From Eutypella sp. D-1 (Eukaryota; Ascomycota; Sordariomycetes; Xylariales; Diatrypaceae), in contig JAJTTP010000001.1 of NCBI GenBank assembly GCA_023313575.1, positions 4,836,001 to 4,900,000 on the forward strand: 64,000 nucleotides of DNA, in the 5' to 3' direction. The first letter of the stretch is position 1; each line of letters opens with the position of its first letter. Both the position numbers and the translations under genes were made by a program. Positions 1 to 10,696 of the stretch are shown here, in pieces. The notes under the pieces are model-generated. The model had not been told where the DNA came from, made no database searches, and worked only from the letters and a program-made list of their open reading frames with translations.

Positions 1-175
1 ACTCCAGTACCGAGAAACGAAAAAAGGGGAAAACAAACCAACACCCCAAACAACACCCGAGCTTAAAGAATTGCCGGGGCATAAATGCGAGGCGTGTAGA
101 CCTAGATTTCCCGTCCTGTAGACAACAAACCCAGATTCCCTACTACTACCTACGACCACGAGCCAAAAAGAAAAA

Positions 176-1231
176 ATGCACACACGTCGATATTTCCCTT
201 TCACCGCGTTCCTGCTTTCAGGCAGCGCGCGCTGGATTGTCGCCGCGCAGGACGTCCGGGAGGCCCAGGTGCCGCTCGCAGGCTGCGATGCGCTCGCCTG
301 TTCCGGCGCGACCGCGTGCGCGGCGGGCAACGAGCCCGACGACCCGACCCAGATGAGCCTCGTGGGCATCGCCGCCAACGCCGTGAACTTGACCTCGGAG
401 ACGCGGCTCTCGCTCACGCTGGTAGAGGATGGGCGCACCATCTTCGGCAACTCGCCTGGGCTCGAGGCGTATGAGCGAACGCTGTACGTCGGCGCGCCGT
501 CGTCGTCTCTCGTCCCGAGCGGTGACGACAACGACGACGAAAGCAACAACTCGCCCGTCGCCTGCTCCCTGATGCTACAGTATCAATCACAGACTTTCCC
601 CATCCCAGCCGAGTCGGCGCGCGGCTTGGAAAGCGGCAACACCACCAGCTGCGCCGGGATTCTCGACCGCCGATGCCAGGAGCGCTTCGCCTCGTTCATC
701 GAATCCTTCTCCTCCCCCGACCGCAATGACACCACTTCGCCCGACTGTACCGGCCTAGCCAGCCATGTCATGGCCGCGATTCGTGCCGACGGCGACTTCC
801 TGTGCGACCGGTACTACAGCAACCTAGTCACGGTGACGGGCGCGCCCCTCTTGAACAGCAGCGTCGGAAACCGCACCGACAACGACGACGATAATAACGA
901 GTGCCGCCCGACTCTGCCGGCGGATGAGGACCGCCGCCTGTACCGCGTCGGCAGCGTGCAGACTGTCATCGAGGCCGAGTCGGACGCGAGCATCGTGGGC
1001 GACAGCGTCTTCGGCGGCCGTCAGGGGTACACGCCCGTCATCGCGGCCGTGTATAGCGGCGGCGGCGAGGGCGGAAGTTTGGATTCCGTGCAGTTCGCGT
1101 GCATGCAGGCGTTGCGCACGTCCGGGGAGGTGCTGGAGGCAACGGGCATGGCGGCGCCTGCTCAGGGCGCCGTGGGATTCACTGCGGTTGGCATGGTGGC
1201 GGTGATGAGCATTGCCGTTTTGCTTTTGTAG
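176..1231 (+). CDS. Secreted, probably GPI-anchored cell-surface protein (unknown function)
   Basis: Single-exon gene of 351 residues, starting at the first ATG after an A-rich leader. The N-terminus is basic followed by a hydrophobic stretch ending near residue 24 (AAQDV), which fits a signal peptide. The middle carries paired cysteines (CDALACSGATAC near residue 38) and about five N-glycosylation sequons (NLT, NTT, NDT, NSS, NRT). The C-terminus ends in a small-residue region followed by a hydrophobic tail (last ~20 residues, ending SIAVLLL) with no charged residues after it, the pattern of a GPI-attachment signal. Inference: exported, glycosylated and displayed on the plasma membrane or wall. 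I recognise no catalytic domain. A leaderless reading or a normal C-terminal membrane anchor are alternatives. Confidence 0.75.
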   Translation: MHTRRYFPFTAFLLSGSARWIVAAQDVREAQVPLAGCDALACSGATACAAGNEPDDPTQMSLVGIAANAVNLTSETRLSLTLVEDGRTIFGNSPGLEAYERTLYVGAPSSSLVPSGDDNDDESNNSPVACSLMLQYQSQTFPIPAESARGLESGNTTSCAGILDRRCQERFASFIESFSSPDRNDTTSPDCTGLASHVMAAIRADGDFLCDRYYSNLVTVTGAPLLNSSVGNRTDNDDDNNECRPTLPADEDRRLYRVGSVQTVIEAESDASIVGDSVFGGRQGYTPVIAAVYSGGGEGGSLDSVQFACMQALRTSGEVLEATGMAAPAQGAVGFTAVGMVAVMSIAVLLL

Positions 1232-1815
1232 TTGAGCTTGTCCACGGGTTACTATGTAGCTTCCGCACGCGGGTGGGTGGCTTGATAAGGCTGGCATAGC
1301 AAGTAGATTTCCTTTATGCGGATCTTTTATAGAAACAACCGCTAGAGCCACTTTTCCCCGTGGCAGAATGCCAAGCCAAGACCAGATTCCCTGAAAGCTT
1401 CATTACGTAGTCCGTGGATGCCCAGGTGGTATGTAAGCATTGTGGGCCCCCATAAAACCGATCTTTATCGGAGCTTGAATCGGGCATCCGACCCACCATG
1501 CCGTTTACTTGGGAACTCCCATTAGCTCACTAGAAGTACGCTAAACCTCTCTTGGGCAAGGGTATTATCCTCAATTTATCCACATAGAGATGCACTTGTC
1601 TGTTTCTGGTTCATCCCAATGTCAGGCCGAAGTCAGTCAAATGTCAAGTGAAAGTCAGATGTCACAGGCAGGTAAGTAGTTAAGGTTGTCGTTTCCCCGA
1701 AAGATCCCCCTCATGCTCATACTAACCTTAAACCACCAGCTTCACACCCTCTTGACCCTTCCTTCCAGGTTAACTTCCAAGGTTCTAGAATGTGCAGATA
1801 ACGGATAATTTAATA
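1232..1815. other. Intergenic region upstream of the CP-motif protein gene
   Basis: About 0.6 kb with no supported gene. It has direct AGTCAG/TGTCA-type short repeats around 1620-1665 and a pyrimidine-rich stretch before the next start codon, compatible with a promoter and 5' leader. Short ORFs here look random. Confidence 0.5.
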
Positions 1816-3614
1816 ATGTACACCACCAATGCGGGAATGGGCAACATGGCAGAAGCTACTGCCACTACTACAGCAGGAGCAGCCGGAGCAGATATGAATC
1901 TACACGACCTTACGCAGACTTTAGTAGAGTCGTTCAATGCGTTGGCAGATGAGGTGCAGAACTTAAATGATAGACAGACGATACTTGAACACAAACTCCG
2001 ATTCGCACATGAACAGGTAACAACAAACAACAACAACCCACACATACTCCATCACCTACCAAGTAATTTTATAATAATAATTCCTGTTGTCTAGTTCCAA
2101 TATCTCGCCGACAAATATGCACCCGCTGCACCCGAAATATCAGAGACCCTCTTAAAGCTACAACTTCCACCCGAGCTGCACAATCCTTCTCTTGCCAATA
2201 CAAATTTCGTCCCTTTACCCAAACGGAACGACAACAATTCCAAGCATCAGATCGCCGTCATCATCAGGGAGGGTAGAAGGGTTGCCTCCTCTCTGACCGA
2301 CTTCAGCAAAAGCAGCCAATCGAGTAGGGATAGTAGACCCCCGACTACGATGACCTCTTTGTCTACTATACTTGAGCAAGATTTCACTGTTCAAGGCAAG
2401 AAGGGAAATTTACAGTGTCCCTTTTCCCAACGAGTGAAGTCCACCATCAATGGCGAGCACGACGATGACGAAATCAACCACGAGGGACGACCACATGACG
2501 ACCCAACAGCATTGATAGCAGTAAATGGTGGAGCAGAATCTCACGGCGCAGCCCACGACGCTTCCCACGACGCCTCCGATCCCATCTGTGCCGCCATGTA
2601 CGAAGACCTGGGCTCCCAGCCAACAGCATCAGGCGCCGCCAAGTGTCCCATTCGTTACATGGATCACCACTCCCCCGAGGAGATCGCCCATTACCTAGAA
2701 ACCCACAAACACGAGCTCCCTCGGAGCCACGAGGTCTGCGTGCGACGCTACCAGAAGAACGAGGAGCATATCAAGAAGCTGGACGCCAAGTACGGCAACC
2801 TCGCCAACATGGTCGAGGGGTTGAGCCGCATCCACCAGCCCATGCTGCCCGAGCAGGACACCCGGCCCCAGAGCGAGGTCACGAGGGGCTCCAACGAGAG
2901 GGTCGAGAACTGGGCTAAGGCTGTCAGTGCTACTACCACTGATGACCCCGAACTCATGGATCCCGAGCCTGAGCAGGACGACCAGGAGCGACAGGGCCGC
3001 TTCGACCGGCCGCTGAAGGAGGTCCGGGTCGGCGAGTCCCCCAGCCGTCCTTGGGGGATATCGGTTCCTATATACGACTCTCGGACGGGAGGAGGCGAGC
3101 CTAGCGAGCGAGCCGAGTCTCCGCCGCCGGCCCCAGTTCCCATGCCGACGTCGCTGCAACCCAACAATCCCAACCCCGATCCCGACCACCCCCCCGAAAC
3201 CCCGGCAAACGGGGCCAGCAAGTGCCCGTTCGACCACACCAAGATGAGACAGATGATGGACCTGGCGGCGGCGACAACGCCGATGAAACAGCACCACGAC
3301 GACCAGAGCTCCGCGCGCCTGGATAACGTCCCGGGGACGAGCAACCAGCCCTTCGCATCGTCGGAGAAGCGCTTCGTGTCCGGCGGGCACTCACACTCGC
3401 ACGAGCGCGAGCGCCGTCGCGATCCCCCGGCCACGAGCACGGCACCCCCACAACAACCCGCCTTCCTGAACCCGCCGCTGCCGCCGCCGCCACCCCCCAC
3501 GGATCTAGCGCGGCCGCCGCCCAAACCTGGCGCCCCGCAGATGCTGTTCACCGGCCCCGTCTTCATCGGGTACCCCGTCGAGCAGGCCATCCAGATCATG
3601 CAGCATTTCCAGGG

Positions 3615-3661
<47 letters not shown>

Positions 3662-3666
3662 GGTGA
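1816..3666 (+). CDS. PolyQ protein with three Cys-Pro (heme-regulatory-like) motifs
   Basis: Two exons, 1816-2016 and 2095-3666, joined in phase 0 across a 78-nt GTAACA...CTAG intron, giving 590 residues. The start is the first ATG in frame. The N-terminal ~120 residues include a coiled-coil-like helix (LADEVQNLNDRQTILEHKL). Three Cys-Pro motifs follow: LQCPF (Cys175), AKCPI (Cys251) and SKCPFDH (Cys444). The last closely matches the yeast Hap1 heme-regulatory consensus (K/R-C-P-V/I-D-H). A charged helical block (SPEEIAHYLETHKHELPRSH, then C-V-R-R-Y) follows the second motif and looks like the conserved core. The C-terminus is proline-rich and ends in 15 consecutive Gln encoded by CAG/CAA plus Arg. 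No DNA-binding domain is visible. Function is unknown; heme or redox sensing is an inference from the motifs only. Confidence 0.8.
3616..3660 (+). repeat. CAG trinucleotide repeat (polyQ tail)
   Basis: Fifteen glutamine codons, one of them CAA, directly before the last Arg codon and TGA of the CP-motif protein. The array is likely to vary in length between strains. Confidence 0.95.
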
Positions 3667-4337
3667 GCAGGAGGGGAACGCAAGCGGCTTTTCTGTAACA
3701 CTAGAATGTAATTTACACCCAGACGATCCGGTTGGCCAGCCATCCGTCCGGTTTGACCCCGCCTACAGCGTACGTATCAAGGGTACGTATGCCCGATATG
3801 ATATGGCGCGCGGGCCACGTACTCGCATATCAGTTTTTTTTTTTCCTTTTCACGATTATTAGTTAGGCATCTGATGACATACTTTTTGACGAGGCGTTCA
3901 AGGGGTGTGGGACGAAGTGTTTTAAGGGTTGCAAGGCAAGCAAGCAGGCGACTTGAAATTTTCTTGCTTTTTTCCTTTCTGTTCTCTTAGGCCTTTTTAT
4001 CTGGATTTTCTATCCCCTTTCTTTCTTCGAGTTGAACTGGATATTGTTTGTACCACTGTCCCCCTAAATAAATTGCTTTACTTTACTTTACTTTACTTTG
4101 ATTTGATTTACGTTTACGTGTCTTGTGTCGTTAAAGTCGGGAGGCAGAGCGAAAACAGCAAGCAATTGCATTATGTGTGTATGTATGTGTAACAGTCAAC
4201 GTTGTAATTTCTTTACTGATAGGATCAAGCCCCAACCCTCCCCCCCTTACCTACATAGCATCTATCTATTCAGCGTGCATCACGTCTGTTCGGTAGATAT
4301 ATATATATACAGGTGAACATATTCTTCTTCTTGCGTC

Positions 4338-4358
4338 GGGGGGGGGGGGGGGGGGGGG
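4338..4358 (+). repeat. 21-base guanine homopolymer
   Basis: Uninterrupted run of 21 G in the shared 3' region of two convergent genes. Could form a G-quadruplex; length may also be affected by sequencing error. Confidence 0.9.
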
Positions 4359-5182
4359 TTCGGGGAACTATCAGTTAGGGAGAGAGGGGCTGATGAAGAA
4401 TATTTGGGTTATGTGCGGGAGGCCTATTAGACAAGGACAAAGAATGAGACCGACAGAACGATATAATGCAATCGGTTCTTCATGATTGGCATTCATTCAT
4501 TAGAACTCGGATATCTATCTCCATGTATTGTGGCGAAATTATGCCCTGGTGAGTGGTTTAGGATGTTGTCCGCCGTAACCCCCCCAAAGTGCCCGGTCAG
4601 AGTATGGGAGAATAAAAGTTAGGGCCACGAGAGCTTCAATTCAGTTCTAGTCCCGATTGCAGTTACAGTTTGCATCTTCATCTACTCATTCTATACAACA
4701 CATACGCATATATCTATACCTCGTAGCCCCCCCTCCCCGCCCGAGTCGAGATCCCAAGATGAAAAGAAAGAAGAAAAAAATATGGTTGCGAACCTGGGAA
4801 GCGTCGCCTAACCGCCGTCCCACCTATATATCATCTATCTATTCATGAATACGGATGGGAGAACCCTATAACTTGAATACAAGGGAAAAACGCCGTGATT
4901 CTTGATTCTTGATCTTGCTGCTACTGTAGCCCGGAGGGGGTTTTCTTTTTTAAAAAAAAGAAGGGAGAAAATAAAAAAGGCATCTCGATTCGTTTCGTTA
5001 CACGCCCGTCGCCCACCCAACCCAACCCATCCCATCCAATGCCCCCCCGTTTCCCCATCCCCCGTTATATCCGTATCCCGCGTAAACCCGTGATCCGTGA
5101 CCCGTATACCCGTATACCATGGCCATGAAGCTGTCCCACCAACCAGCCAGCCAGCCATACTTGGCTAACATACCTATCTGCC

Positions 5183-5206
5183 TTATCTATCTATCTATCT
5201 ATCTAT
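5183..5206 (+). repeat. ATCT tetranucleotide microsatellite
   Basis: Five to six tandem copies of ATCT/CTAT in noncoding DNA downstream of the Tvp38 gene. Confidence 0.85.
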
Positions 5207-5449
5207 CCAGGGGGTTCTATCCAGGAGGGCCTTATACGCTATAAATATACGAATGCGTATGGTATACCCCTAATGGGGTAATGACGTCGTCGACGGACGT
5301 TAGCCCGGGGAGTTCGACTGGCTATGATATGATATGATCCCTTGCGCATGAAGGAGATCTTTGTGTGAGCATGTGTATTTCCATGTTCTCTATGGAAAAG
5401 GAATTTTTCTTTAAAAAAAGAGGGAATCTCCACCCTATTTCTCCGTTTT

Positions 5450-7060
5450 TCACCTCGGATTATCCACGTCTACATCGTCGTCGGCGACATCATCGTGATA
5501 CCGGCCGCGATCTAGGGCGCCGGCCGGGGAGTCCGAGACGACACCATCAGCATCATCGTCGCCGTCGTCGTCCTTGCCGTCCCGGTCCCGATACGCCCCC
5601 TCGACGAGCTCCTGGCCTGCGTCGCCGTCGCCGCCACCGTCGGCATCCTCGAAGACGCCCATACCCTCGTCGCGGGCCCAAAGGGAGATGTCATCCTCGC
5701 TCATGAGGGCGGCGGCGTCGGCGTCGTCGCTCTCATCGAGCAGCTGTCGGCTGGCCAGGATGCCGTGGTCGAGCTCCTCCTCGGGGCCGTCGTCGTATTC
5801 GAAGGCGGCGATAGCGGCACCAGCACCGGCACCGGCGACAGAGCCGGCCGCGGCGGTAGTGGTGGCGGTAGCGGCAGCGGCCTCAAGGTCCTCGCGGGCG
5901 AGCTGTTCGGCGCGCGCCATGGTGCGGCGGTAGACGAGGAGGCCGACGCCCATGCCGACGAGCATACCGAGGAGCATGGAGAGGTAGTTGATGGCTTTAT
6001 CGCCGATGGTCATCTGGTCGCCGCTCTCGGCGAGGCGGGCGAGGCGGGAGCCGATGAAAACGTGGACGAGGAGCTTCGGGGTGGAGAGGGCGGTGGCGAG
6101 GGCGAAGCTCCAGGGGGAGACGCTGGGGACGGTGGCGAGGAAACCGTTGGAGAGGCTGAATGGGAGCGGGCAGAAGCGCAGGCCCGCGAGCACCAGCAAG
6201 CCGTCGTGCCGCAGCACGTGGCCCAGCGCCACGAACCGCCGGTCCGATCCCACCAGCCGGTGCACGTAGCCGGAGAGCACGGTGCGCGAGGCCGCGAAGG
6301 CCGCCGTGCTGCCCAGTACTGTCGCCGACGCCACGATCGGCCAGCCCCCCGGGAACCCGTACACAAAGCCCGCGATCGTCAGCGACGTCGAGTAGCCAAT
6401 CAGGGGCGGGAAGCCGGTGGCGCAGGTCATGAGGAAGACGAGGATCCAGCCGCCCGGGAGCGCGCGCCAGCCCTCGGCCACGGGCGCCAGCCACGCAAAG
6501 ATGCGGTGTGAGTATACGGTGAACAGCACGAGTAGAGTTATGGAGACGGCACCGGCGACGGCCGCCAGTATCTGCTGGGTCCGGTTCATGGACGCAGCAA
6601 GCCGCACGGTCTGGTTGAGCGCGCCCAGGCTCCAGGCTGCAACGCGCCGGCCCAGCGGCGCCCGCCGTGGCACCCGCCCGTACGGGTTGGATAGTCGTCG
6701 GCTGTTAATGCTGCTCGGCGCGGGTGGCCGGCCCGGACCACCCGATGACGAGGAGTTTGAGAGTTGGCGCGCCGCAGTCGAGGCGGCGATGGGCGAGGCG
6801 CGCGCCCACGGCGGTACCGGCATACCCTTTCCGCCGCCGCTATTGCTATGGCTGTGGCGGTTGCTGCCATTCCGGCTGTGTTTGTTGTTGTTGTTTAATA
6901 AAGAGGGAAAGGAACTCGGCGATGGCGATGGCGACGGCGACGGCGACGGCGACTCGGAATTCGGTGATGAGGCTAATGAGGAGGGAGAGGAGGATCGGAG
7001 GGTTGATGTCGGCAGGGATAGAGCCTGTCCTGTGGACGAATAGTCGGCCGGCAACGACAT
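5450..7060 (-). CDS. TVP38: Golgi membrane protein Tvp38 family (VTT/SNARE-associated domain)
   Basis: Single exon, 536 residues from the first ATG (MSLPADYSS). The first ~110 residues are Ser/Pro-rich and disordered. The conserved core has a TM helix (QQILAAVAGAVSITLLVLF), the VTT signature region with GWILVFLMTCATGFPPLIGY, the glycine-rich AGFVYGFPGGWPIV and a second membrane-dipping pair, then R-F-C-P-L-P-F and a last TM segment (LLGMLVGMGVGLLVY). This order is typical of fungal Tvp38, a Golgi/endosomal protein of the DedA/VTT superfamily (members TMEM41B and VMP1 act in lipid scrambling). The ~150-residue acidic, Ala/Asp-rich C-terminal tail is cytosolic by inference. Codons are very GC-rich. 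Family assignment is firm; the precise transport activity is not shown by sequence. Confidence 0.9.
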   Translation of the reverse strand: MSLPADYSSTGQALSLPTSTLRSSSPSSLASSPNSESPSPSPSPSPSPSSFPSLLNNNNKHSRNGSNRHSHSNSGGGKGMPVPPWARASPIAASTAARQLSNSSSSGGPGRPPAPSSINSRRLSNPYGRVPRRAPLGRRVAAWSLGALNQTVRLAASMNRTQQILAAVAGAVSITLLVLFTVYSHRIFAWLAPVAEGWRALPGGWILVFLMTCATGFPPLIGYSTSLTIAGFVYGFPGGWPIVASATVLGSTAAFAASRTVLSGYVHRLVGSDRRFVALGHVLRHDGLLVLAGLRFCPLPFSLSNGFLATVPSVSPWSFALATALSTPKLLVHVFIGSRLARLAESGDQMTIGDKAINYLSMLLGMLVGMGVGLLVYRRTMARAEQLAREDLEAAAATATTTAAAGSVAGAGAGAAIAAFEYDDGPEEELDHGILASRQLLDESDDADAAALMSEDDISLWARDEGMGVFEDADGGGDGDAGQELVEGAYRDRDGKDDDGDDDADGVVSDSPAGALDRGRYHDDVADDDVDVDNPR

Positions 7061-8370
7061 GTTTGTTATCTGTATAGTCTCTGTCTCTTTCTCTCTCTCT
7101 AACTTGAGATCGGAACTACACAATACGTGCTTGTTTTCCCCTTCCTTTGACCGTCCTGCAGGGGAAGGGTATCATGTATTTAGGTAGTACTCTTTGTAGG
7201 CACTTCTTCTTCGTATTCACTCAACTTAATATCTCGACAGGAATGACGCTGCTGTGGTAATACTACTGCTTTTGTTGGAATACTTTCGGGTTATAATCAC
7301 GTAGATAAACAATATTACTATATCTCCATAATAATTTGATGATGGGATGGCCTTTAATGGGATGGATGTCCGTTGATGCAGTAGTGTTAGGTGGAGGGGG
7401 ATCTCGACTGCGAAAGAAATGGATGGATGGATGGATGATAATGATAATGATGATGATGTACAGGCCAAGGCCCAGGGACACTCGATCAGATAGATGGCCT
7501 GGATGGCCTGGGGCGAGTTGATTGGGTCGGGATCGACTTAAGATGCAGGTTGGCAGAGTATCTACCTAGGTACTGTTAACCCCCCTAACACGAAAAGGGT
7601 TCCAAGTTCTCTTTATTTTAAGGTTGAGTCGTGGTAATCGATGCGGGAATCGGTCGAATGAAGGTTCGAGGAGGCGGCAACGTGGCTGCTGAAGGGTTTA
7701 TGTAATAAAAAGGTAGAGTCCGGGTAGAGATAATACGAGACGGGATGCGCGTACCTCGTACCTGGTGTATGGTTTAGTAGGTACGTAGGTAGGGTACCTT
7801 ATATAAAGTTCACAGGTTACACAATAAGCATGTACTTCAGTACTAAGAGGCTGAAACACAGAGGTGTGTGTAGTAGTGCCGGGTAACTTCTTGTGCTAAA
7901 TATACCTAATCCGGTACCAGCTTTGGTAAGTAAAAAGGCCGATAATATAGGCAGCAGCAATCTGGTAATGATTATCCATCCGGAAGGAATGCCCTATGGA
8001 TTACCAAGGTAGGCAAATCTAAGTCCTACAAGTACCTGGAGTAGATAACGTTGAAACATGACGACAGTTCTTACTTTAATGCACTACTTTATTCGTATTA
8101 GGTAACGTAAATGTATAGGCTGTAACCCGGACTAGACCTATCAATAGTCAATCAACCGGTCGTTGCCAGCCCGTCTGTCAACCTCTTAGTACGACCCCTA
8201 TAAATCAGATAGCTGAATGTAAGTTCAGGGCTTACTGTAGGTACTGAGTACTACTAATAAAAGCAAGCACCCAAGTCACCGGGTATTTTATCATGTAAAC
8301 GGGTAACCTGGGTAGATATACCAGTTAAGTTTGAAGGGTTGATTTATTTCTTTACTTATTGCATCCACTG
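7061..8370. other. Intergenic region with dispersed palindromic motif
   Basis: No gene seen. Contains CT repeats just upstream of the Tvp38 start (7081-7100), a GGAT/ATGATA microsatellite at about 7420-7460, and copies of the CCTAGGTA/GGTACGTAGGTAGG palindromic motif at about 7563-7572 and 7776-7800. AT content rises between 7700 and 8340. Confidence 0.5.
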
Positions 8371-10696
8371 CTATCGTCCCCGGTTGCCTCCACTCGGCCC
8401 CTTGGGAGCATCTCGGACAAGAAGCCTCACCTTGCCATCTCCAATCTCCACCCCTTGGTCAAGTATGTCCTCTTCTGCTTCCTCCCGCGACTCATACTTG
8501 TCCTTCGACCCCTCCCTGCCCAGCGACTTGTCCCAGCTTCTAGCATCGATTCCCAGGATCCCACCCATGCTGTTGCGGTCACCCGGTACCGAGAACTCCC
8601 TGTACGCGTACCGCCACTCGTTGAGGAATGTCCTGATCGCCTTGCCCACTTTATCCTTGCCGTTCTTGCTATGATGACCGGTACCCGTGATGGCATAGAC
8701 AGGCCTCGCCTCCTCGCTGTTCTCAAGGAGGACTTTCTCTAGATACTCTACCGCCTCTTCTGGGTGCAGGCCATGGAGATCTACAAAAAACTCCGGGCCC
8801 GACGAATTATTCTTGTTGTGCTCCTCGTACAGCTCCCGAGCCGCCTCGCGATGAGCCTTCCGCATAAGATCATTTTCGCTCTGGCCCCGGAGGCTGAGCG
8901 CCTTCGCCGCCCGCGCGTCATTTCGATTCCAAGCTTGGGCAGCACTAGACAGTAGTTAGAATCCAAAGTCATACACGACGAGCACGTAAGGACAAACCTT
9001 TGGAGGAACTTGTTCCGCAGGCCGCCATGCTTGATGGCTTCCTGCCGAGCTTTCAGATAGCCCTTGTTGGCTTTCTCGCCAGTTTCTAGCCAGGGTATGT
9101 GTTTGGGCATGGGGATAGCCTGTGCCGCTGCGCTGTTTTCCCCATTCTTTACATTCGTCGAACTTCCGTTCCGACCAATCTTCTTCGATTCCTGGCGACT
9201 AGCTGCCGGCACTGGAGAGGGAGATGGAGACATCTTGACAATGTCAGCTAGAGAACTCGGTGTGAAATTGTCCTTATGTCCGTGCCCATGTCCACCTCGC
9301 TTTCCGTGGTGCTTCTTGCTAGGTTTCGCTGAGGCGGATCCAAGAGATGGAAAGGCGTCATTGTCATCTATCGAAGGTGCACTCATCCCTTCTTTAGCCT
9401 GGTGCCGGCTGGTAGGACGGGAACGAGGCCTATTATCGTCGTTGTAAGCGTGAGAGGGCCTCAATCCTGGCGGTGGTGTCAATGCAGCATTGGGGTAATT
9501 GAAGCTAGCGGCGTTGGGGTTGAGTTCCGGCGTTGTCGGCCTCAGCGATGGGAACGAGCTCATATCCTGCACTTGGAGGTTCAAACCCTTCTGTGGTGGT
9601 GTACCGCTTCCGTCTACGGTAAGCCGGTTCATCAGATGAGCAGGATCATGCGAGAAAATGCAAGTATCTCCGGCCAAACAGTTACCCATTACCCAGTACC
9701 TATTTTAGGTTAGAAGACGCTCTAGAAGAAAACGGGGGGACCTGGGTCACAATGAACATACTTGCAGAGATGATTGCTTAGGTCGTGACTGAATCGGCAA
9801 TCCGCTCGAAGACACTGTCCAGTAGACAAGTAAAACTTGCATATAATGCCGGATTTGTGCGGAACCGAGGGAGTTGTGGGACGTTTTTGGCCATCCGGTG
9901 TCATTGACTTCCCGATCAGCACGCTCTTCGACTCAGGGGCAAGGGTCGAGACGCTGGTGGGATCCTGTCCCTGGGTCTCCATGATTGCGGAAATAGTGGC
10001 GCTCAGATCGTAACCATGCATTGCAAGGGCAGCCTCGATCTCTTCGTCCGTCTTGGACTGCCCAAGTATGGAGCGTAGCATGTCATAAGGAGTCATGTCC
10101 GACTGTTGTGCAGAAACATATTCAGGAGCGGCCGCGTTCAAACCGCTCGGTGGGCCCAAGGACGATGATACACTAACGGCATCGTCGCTTACAAGCCAAT
10201 CTACGTTCTCGATTTGTATATCACCAAATATTTCTTGCGGCGGGCTAGTATCGTTGGCAAACTCGTACGCGTTCAGGTTCGGGCTGTGAGGGATAGCCGG
10301 GGCGGCGAAGGCGAGACGGGGTGACGGACGGGGCGACGAGAAGGGAGACACGGTGGATGATTTAGTCCTACTGAGGCCCGTCGGAACGAAGCCTGGGGGT
10401 GCTAAGGGGCTGACGCCTAAGCGAGGCGAGCCTGATAAAGGGGTAGAGGAGCCCCGCCAAGAGGCTGGAGACGGTCGACGTAGAATAGTCTGCCGAATCG
10501 GAGGGGGTGATGTGGCCGAACCGGCCCCATCGCGGTATCTCCATAGCACATCTAGAATGAGATTTTCCAAGGAGGAACCAGTAAGAGTGGTCTCCTTTTT
10601 AAGCAGCTCCTCCAGTTTATCTGTTTTATCCTCATCCTCGAGGCCCGAGTCCTGCAGGATAGGGAGGCATATCTCGAAGATCTCGTCGGAAACCAT
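8371..10696 (-). CDS. CUE-CCCH-Smr domain protein, probable mRNA-cleaving no-go-decay factor
   Basis: Three exons: 10696-9762, 9699-8998 and 8944-8371, with introns GTATGT...ATAG and GTTTGT...CTAG, giving 736 residues. N-terminus: helical DEIFEICLPILQDSG block, then a disordered Ser/Pro region. A CUE-like helix pair follows (DMLRSILGQSKTDEEIEAAL). Two CCCH zinc fingers come next: C-x8-C-x4-C-x3-H, and C-x7-C-x5-C-x3-H split by the first intron. The C-terminal Smr domain has VDLHGLHPEEAVEYL and the TGTGHHSKNGK loop typical of Smr nucleases. S. cerevisiae Cue2, with CUE and Smr domains, cleaves mRNA at collided ribosomes; the CCCH fingers here should add RNA binding. Cytoplasmic mRNA surveillance is therefore a family-based inference. 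Splicing of the second finger into a perfect motif supports the first intron. Confidence 0.88.

Larger units (their letters stand above)
3667..5449. other. Intergenic region between convergent genes, microsatellite-rich
   Basis: Lies between the 3' ends of the CP-motif and Tvp38 genes. No gene supported. It contains CTTTA tandem copies near 4075-4100, a 21-base G run at 4338-4358, an ATCT array near 5183-5206 and several short T/A-rich tracts. Small ORFs across it are low complexity. Confidence 0.6.

Noticed and set aside
5701..6511. Several long frames overlapping the Tvp38 gene on both strands
   Set aside because: They are GC-rich frame shadows; the Tvp38 frame has matching membrane motifs.
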